Shown piece after piece: positions 7,846 through 10,138 of a stretch of 10,138 nucleotides of DNA. Position 1 is the first letter of the stretch, and every line of letters starts with the position of its first letter. This DNA is from an uncultured beta proteobacterium (GTDB taxonomy: Bacteria > Pseudomonadota > Gammaproteobacteria > Burkholderiales > Rhodocyclaceae): NCBI GenBank assembly GCA_903932755.1, contig CAIZHL010000393.1, positions 1-10,138 on the forward strand, in the 5' to 3' direction. Position numbers and translations under genes: made by a program. The notes below the pieces were generated by a model. That model was not told where the DNA came from. It made no database searches and saw nothing but the letters and a program-made list of their open reading frames with translations.

Positions 7846-9195
7846 ATGTCAAAGTCCGCGGCCACCATTCCCTTCCGTTGCCGATTGAATGTCGGTGGGT
7901 TTCGTGCCGTCCTGACCGCCTTGCTTCTCCTGCCGCCTGCAGCGCTGGCGGCCAATCCCGAGCAGGCACTGCGCCGCAGCGACCAGATCGATGTCGGTCG
8001 CCTGGGCAAGGTGTCGGAAGACGAACGCTCGGTGCTGCGCATCGAGTGGCGGGCAGGGTTGGCTGGCGTGGACGAAGCACGCAGCGTGCAGGATATGCTC
8101 GACAAGCTGCGCCGCCTGGAAACGGGCATAAACGATGTCAGCCAACTGGTCCGCAACATGCCGGCAAAGGCCCCGGCCGTTGCCGCGCCGGTCCCTGTTG
8201 CGGCTGCAATGCCCGCAGCGGCGGCAATGCCGGCCACAGAGGGCTTCGATGTGCGCCTGATGGTTGCCAACCTGGCGGCACTTGCCCTGGTGGGCCTGTG
8301 GTGGTTCCGCCGGCGCAAACCGGCCCCGCTTTCCGCAACCGCCCCCGCAGCGCCGCACGCAAGGGTGTCGCAGGATGATGCAAAGTCCGCGACGGCATTG
8401 GTCGTGGCGCCCGCGGCGGAAACATCTCGCGACGAGGATTCGGCGGCCGCCGCGGACAATGCTGCTGCGGCTGCGGAAAAACCGGTTGAAGCGCCTGCGG
8501 CCACCGATTCCGACCCGGCCGGAGAAACATCCGGTGCTGCAGCCGGGGCCGCAGCCGGTACAAGCGCGGACGCTGTGGCGGTCGCCCCCCCGCAAGCCGC
8601 GCCAGCCGAAGCATTCCGCGCCGACCAAACCATGGTTATCGATTTTTCGCTGGAAGAGGCTGAACCCGAAGTCGTCGCGCGCGAGAACGCGAAACTGGAG
8701 GCCTTGCGTCCGCTCGTTCCGCCCGAGCCGCCGGCTGCCCCGCAAAGCCCGCAAAAAGGCGACGTGGAACCGACGCTGCAACTGGCCGAAATCATGCTGT
8801 CCATGGGGCTTGAGCAAGGCGCGGCGCAAGCCCTCATCGAATACATCGAGACCCACCCGCGCCATGCCGTCTATCACTGGCTGAAGCTGCTCGGCATCTA
8901 TCGCAGCCGCGGACTGCAGAAGGAATTCGCCGAAACCGCCGAGAAACTGCGCACGCACTTCAACATCCAGGCCGAGGAATGGGGTAGTCCCGCTACGAGC
9001 GAAGTGCCAAGGCTGGAAAATTTCTCACGCGTCGCCGAGCATGTGCAGAAAATCTGGTCGCAGCCAGCGGAGTGCATCACCTATCTGCGACATCTGCTGG
9101 AAGACAACCGCGAAGGCGCGCGCGCCGGCTTCCCGCAGTCGGTGGCCGAGGAAATCCTGTTCCTGGTCGAAGTCCTCAAGGAAAGCGGGGCGTAG
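7846..9195 (+). CDS. Membrane-anchored Ala/Pro-rich protein with FimV/TPR-like C-terminal region
   Basis: 449 residues, function not recognised. Order of parts: a probable signal peptide at 1-36 (Arg-rich start, AVLTALLLLPPAALA, cleavage after ALA); a soluble, partly helical segment at 37-104 with a likely coiled-coil stretch (about 76-104); an Ala/Pro linker (107-131); a transmembrane helix at about 136-154 followed by RRRK (stop-transfer, so the rest is cytoplasmic); a low-complexity Ala/Pro/Glu/Asp linker (159-255); the short acidic motif MVIDFSLEE (263-271); and a conserved-looking helical C-terminus (309-449) with TPR-like repeats such as LAEIMLSMGLEQGAAQALIEY. The arrangement (signal, periplasmic part, one TM, acidic cytoplasmic tail with TPR) resembles FimV/TspA polar-hub proteins, but the LysM domain of FimV is missing and the protein is much shorter. 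ATG 7846 lacks a ribosome site. Long Ala runs raise GC but frame use looks genuinely coding. Confidence 0.75.
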   Translation: MSKSAATIPFRCRLNVGGFRAVLTALLLLPPAALAANPEQALRRSDQIDVGRLGKVSEDERSVLRIEWRAGLAGVDEARSVQDMLDKLRRLETGINDVSQLVRNMPAKAPAVAAPVPVAAAMPAAAAMPATEGFDVRLMVANLAALALVGLWWFRRRKPAPLSATAPAAPHARVSQDDAKSATALVVAPAAETSRDEDSAAAADNAAAAAEKPVEAPAATDSDPAGETSGAAAGAAAGTSADAVAVAPPQAAPAEAFRADQTMVIDFSLEEAEPEVVARENAKLEALRPLVPPEPPAAPQSPQKGDVEPTLQLAEIMLSMGLEQGAAQALIEYIETHPRHAVYHWLKLLGIYRSRGLQKEFAETAEKLRTHFNIQAEEWGSPATSEVPRLENFSRVAEHVQKIWSQPAECITYLRHLLEDNREGARAGFPQSVAEEILFLVEVLKESGA

Positions 9196-9213
9196 CGCAG
9201 GTTCAGTGAAGGC

Positions 9214-9236
9214 TAACGTCGGCCTCATCGACGTTA
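9214..9236. repeat. 8-bp inverted repeat between convergent genes
   Basis: TAACGTCG at 9214-9221 and CGACGTTA at 9229-9236 are exact reverse complements with a 7-base loop. They lie 19 bases after the stop of the FimV-like gene. The hairpin could act as a terminator or 3' stabiliser, but no T-run follows on either strand. The rest of the 114-base gap holds a second, imperfect long-range pairing (about 9240-9248 with 9284-9292). Confidence 0.4.
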
Positions 9237-9309
9237 AACGCAGCGGCCGAAACTGAAAGCAGGGCCAGTCAGCCGGCGGCTTTGGTCGCTGCAGGAATTC
9301 CAATGACGT

Positions 9310-10138
9310 TCATGTAGCGGGAACGTGGCGCCGGACCACCTGGTCGATGTCGCCGAAAATGCTGTTCCCCGAGCCATCGCGCATCCCGATCCTGACGCGG
9401 TCGCCGAAGCTCATGAAGGCTGTCCTTGGCTTTCCCTCTTCGATGGTTTCATACATGCGCAGCTCGGCGATGCAGCAGTAGCCGACGCCGCCGTTGGCCA
9501 CCGAGGAACCGAACAGGCCGCCCTGCTTGTTCGACACGGTGCCGGAACCGATCACCGAACCAGCCTCGAGTTCGCGTGTCTTCGCCAGATGGGCGATGAG
9601 CCGGGCAAAATTGAAAGTCATGTCGACACCGGCATCGGGCTTGCCGAAAGGCTTGCCGTTCAACTCGACCTCGAGCGGCAGGTGCAGTTTCGTGTCCTGC
9701 CAGGCCGCACCCAGTTCGTCGGGCGTGACCGCCACCGGCGAAAAGGCCGAGGCGGGCTTCGACTGGACGAAGCCGAAACCCTTGGCCAGTTCGGCCGGAA
9801 TCAGATTGCGCAGGCTGACGTCGTTCACCAGCATCAGCAGGCGAATTTGCTGCGCGCATTGTTCGGACGATGCACCCAACGGCACGTCGCCGGTTACCAC
9901 CGCCACCTCGGCCTCGAAATCGATGCCCCAGGCCTCGTCGCAGGCGAGCACCGGATCGCAGGGACCGAGGAAACTGTCGGAGCCGCCCTGGTACATCAGC
10001 GGATCGACGTGAAACTCCGGCGGCAGTTCGGCGCCGCGCGCCTTGCGCACCAGTTCGACGTGGTTGATGTAGGCCGAGCCGTCGGCCCATTGGTAGGCGC
10101 GCGGCAGCGGGCTGTGGCATTCACGCGGATCGAAGGGC
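9310..10138 (-). CDS. fahA: Fumarylacetoacetase (FAH family), N-terminus cut by window edge
   Basis: About 275 residues are visible and the reading frame stays open to the right edge. The frame continues upstream of the GTG at 10050 with clearly homologous sequence (FDPRECHSPLPRAYQWADG, then SAYINHVELVRKARG). GTG 10050 is therefore not the start, and some 50 N-terminal residues are missing if the family length of about 325 holds. FAH-fold metal site elements are the DPLMYQGGSD segment, Glu-x-Glu in GIDFEAEVAVV (about 9907-9918), and Asp in LVNDVSLRN. The long C-terminal domain and the final SFGDRVRIGM...GNSIFGDID block fit true bacterial fumarylacetoacetase and not the short fumarylpyruvate hydrolases. 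It splits fumarylacetoacetate into fumarate and acetoacetate, using the product of MaiA encoded nearby on the same strand. Confidence 0.9.
   Translation of the reverse strand, partial: PFDPRECHSPLPRAYQWADGSAYINHVELVRKARGAELPPEFHVDPLMYQGGSDSFLGPCDPVLACDEAWGIDFEAEVAVVTGDVPLGASSEQCAQQIRLLMLVNDVSLRNLIPAELAKGFGFVQSKPASAFSPVAVTPDELGAAWQDTKLHLPLEVELNGKPFGKPDAGVDMTFNFARLIAHLAKTRELEAGSVIGSGTVSNKQGGLFGSSVANGGVGYCCIAELRMYETIEEGKPRTAFMSFGDRVRIGMRDGSGNSIFGDIDQVVRRHVPAT

Noticed and set aside
7812..8846. Minus-strand Ser/Ala-rich open frame antisense to the FimV-like gene
   Set aside because: The plus-strand frame has a signal peptide, a transmembrane helix and an ordered C-terminus. The minus frame is simple Ser/Ala complement of the Ala-rich codons.

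Overview
This window is GC-rich, densely packed bacterial DNA. Its gene families and their forms (stand-alone PaaN dehydrogenase, PaaY, PaaG-PaaI-PaaJ, a bacterial-type fumarylacetoacetase next to a zeta-class GST) suggest a Betaproteobacterium, most plausibly of the Rhodocyclales (Azoarcus/Thauera-like). The placement is by gene content only; no rRNA or other marker is present. The core of the window is part of the aerobic-hybrid phenylacetyl-CoA (paa) pathway. The part seen lacks the epoxidase (paaABCDE), the ligase (paaK) and the beta-oxidation genes paaF and paaH, which must lie elsewhere.

Layout: (1) 1-307, minus: 5' end of sucC (succinyl-CoA synthetase beta), cut by the window edge. (2) 308-669: gene-free leader or spacer. 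(3) 670-2979, minus: paaN then paaY, a two-gene unit with a 39-bp gap. (4) 2980-3343: divergent control region with an AT-rich core, a good sigma70-like promoter facing paaN, a weaker one facing paaG, and a perfect inverted repeat just downstream of the predicted paaG transcription start. (5) 3344-7088, plus: a very tight five-gene unit, paaG-paaI-paaJ-class I methyltransferase-msrA. Three of its four junctions overlap and the fourth is a 4-bp gap. The methyltransferase appears to start at CTG. (6) 7095-7739, minus: maiA-like maleylacetoacetate isomerase, convergent with msrA. (7) 7846-9195, plus: an unassigned membrane-anchored, Ala/Pro-rich protein with a FimV/TPR-like C-terminal region. (8) 9310-10138, minus: fumarylacetoacetase, cut by the right edge.

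How the genes fit together: PaaG isomerises the phenylacetyl-CoA epoxide to oxepin-CoA. A PaaN-type dehydrogenase oxidises the ring-opened semialdehyde. PaaJ performs the thiolytic steps that release acetyl-CoA and succinyl-CoA. PaaI and PaaY are thioesterases or safety valves that free CoA from dead-end intermediates. Succinyl-CoA can then be used by SucCD. MaiA and fumarylacetoacetase are the last two steps of the homogentisate route, giving fumarate and acetoacetate. The region therefore mixes ends of two aromatic catabolic pathways. The least explained elements are the methyltransferase and msrA locked into the paa operon, and the FimV-like protein between maiA and fah.
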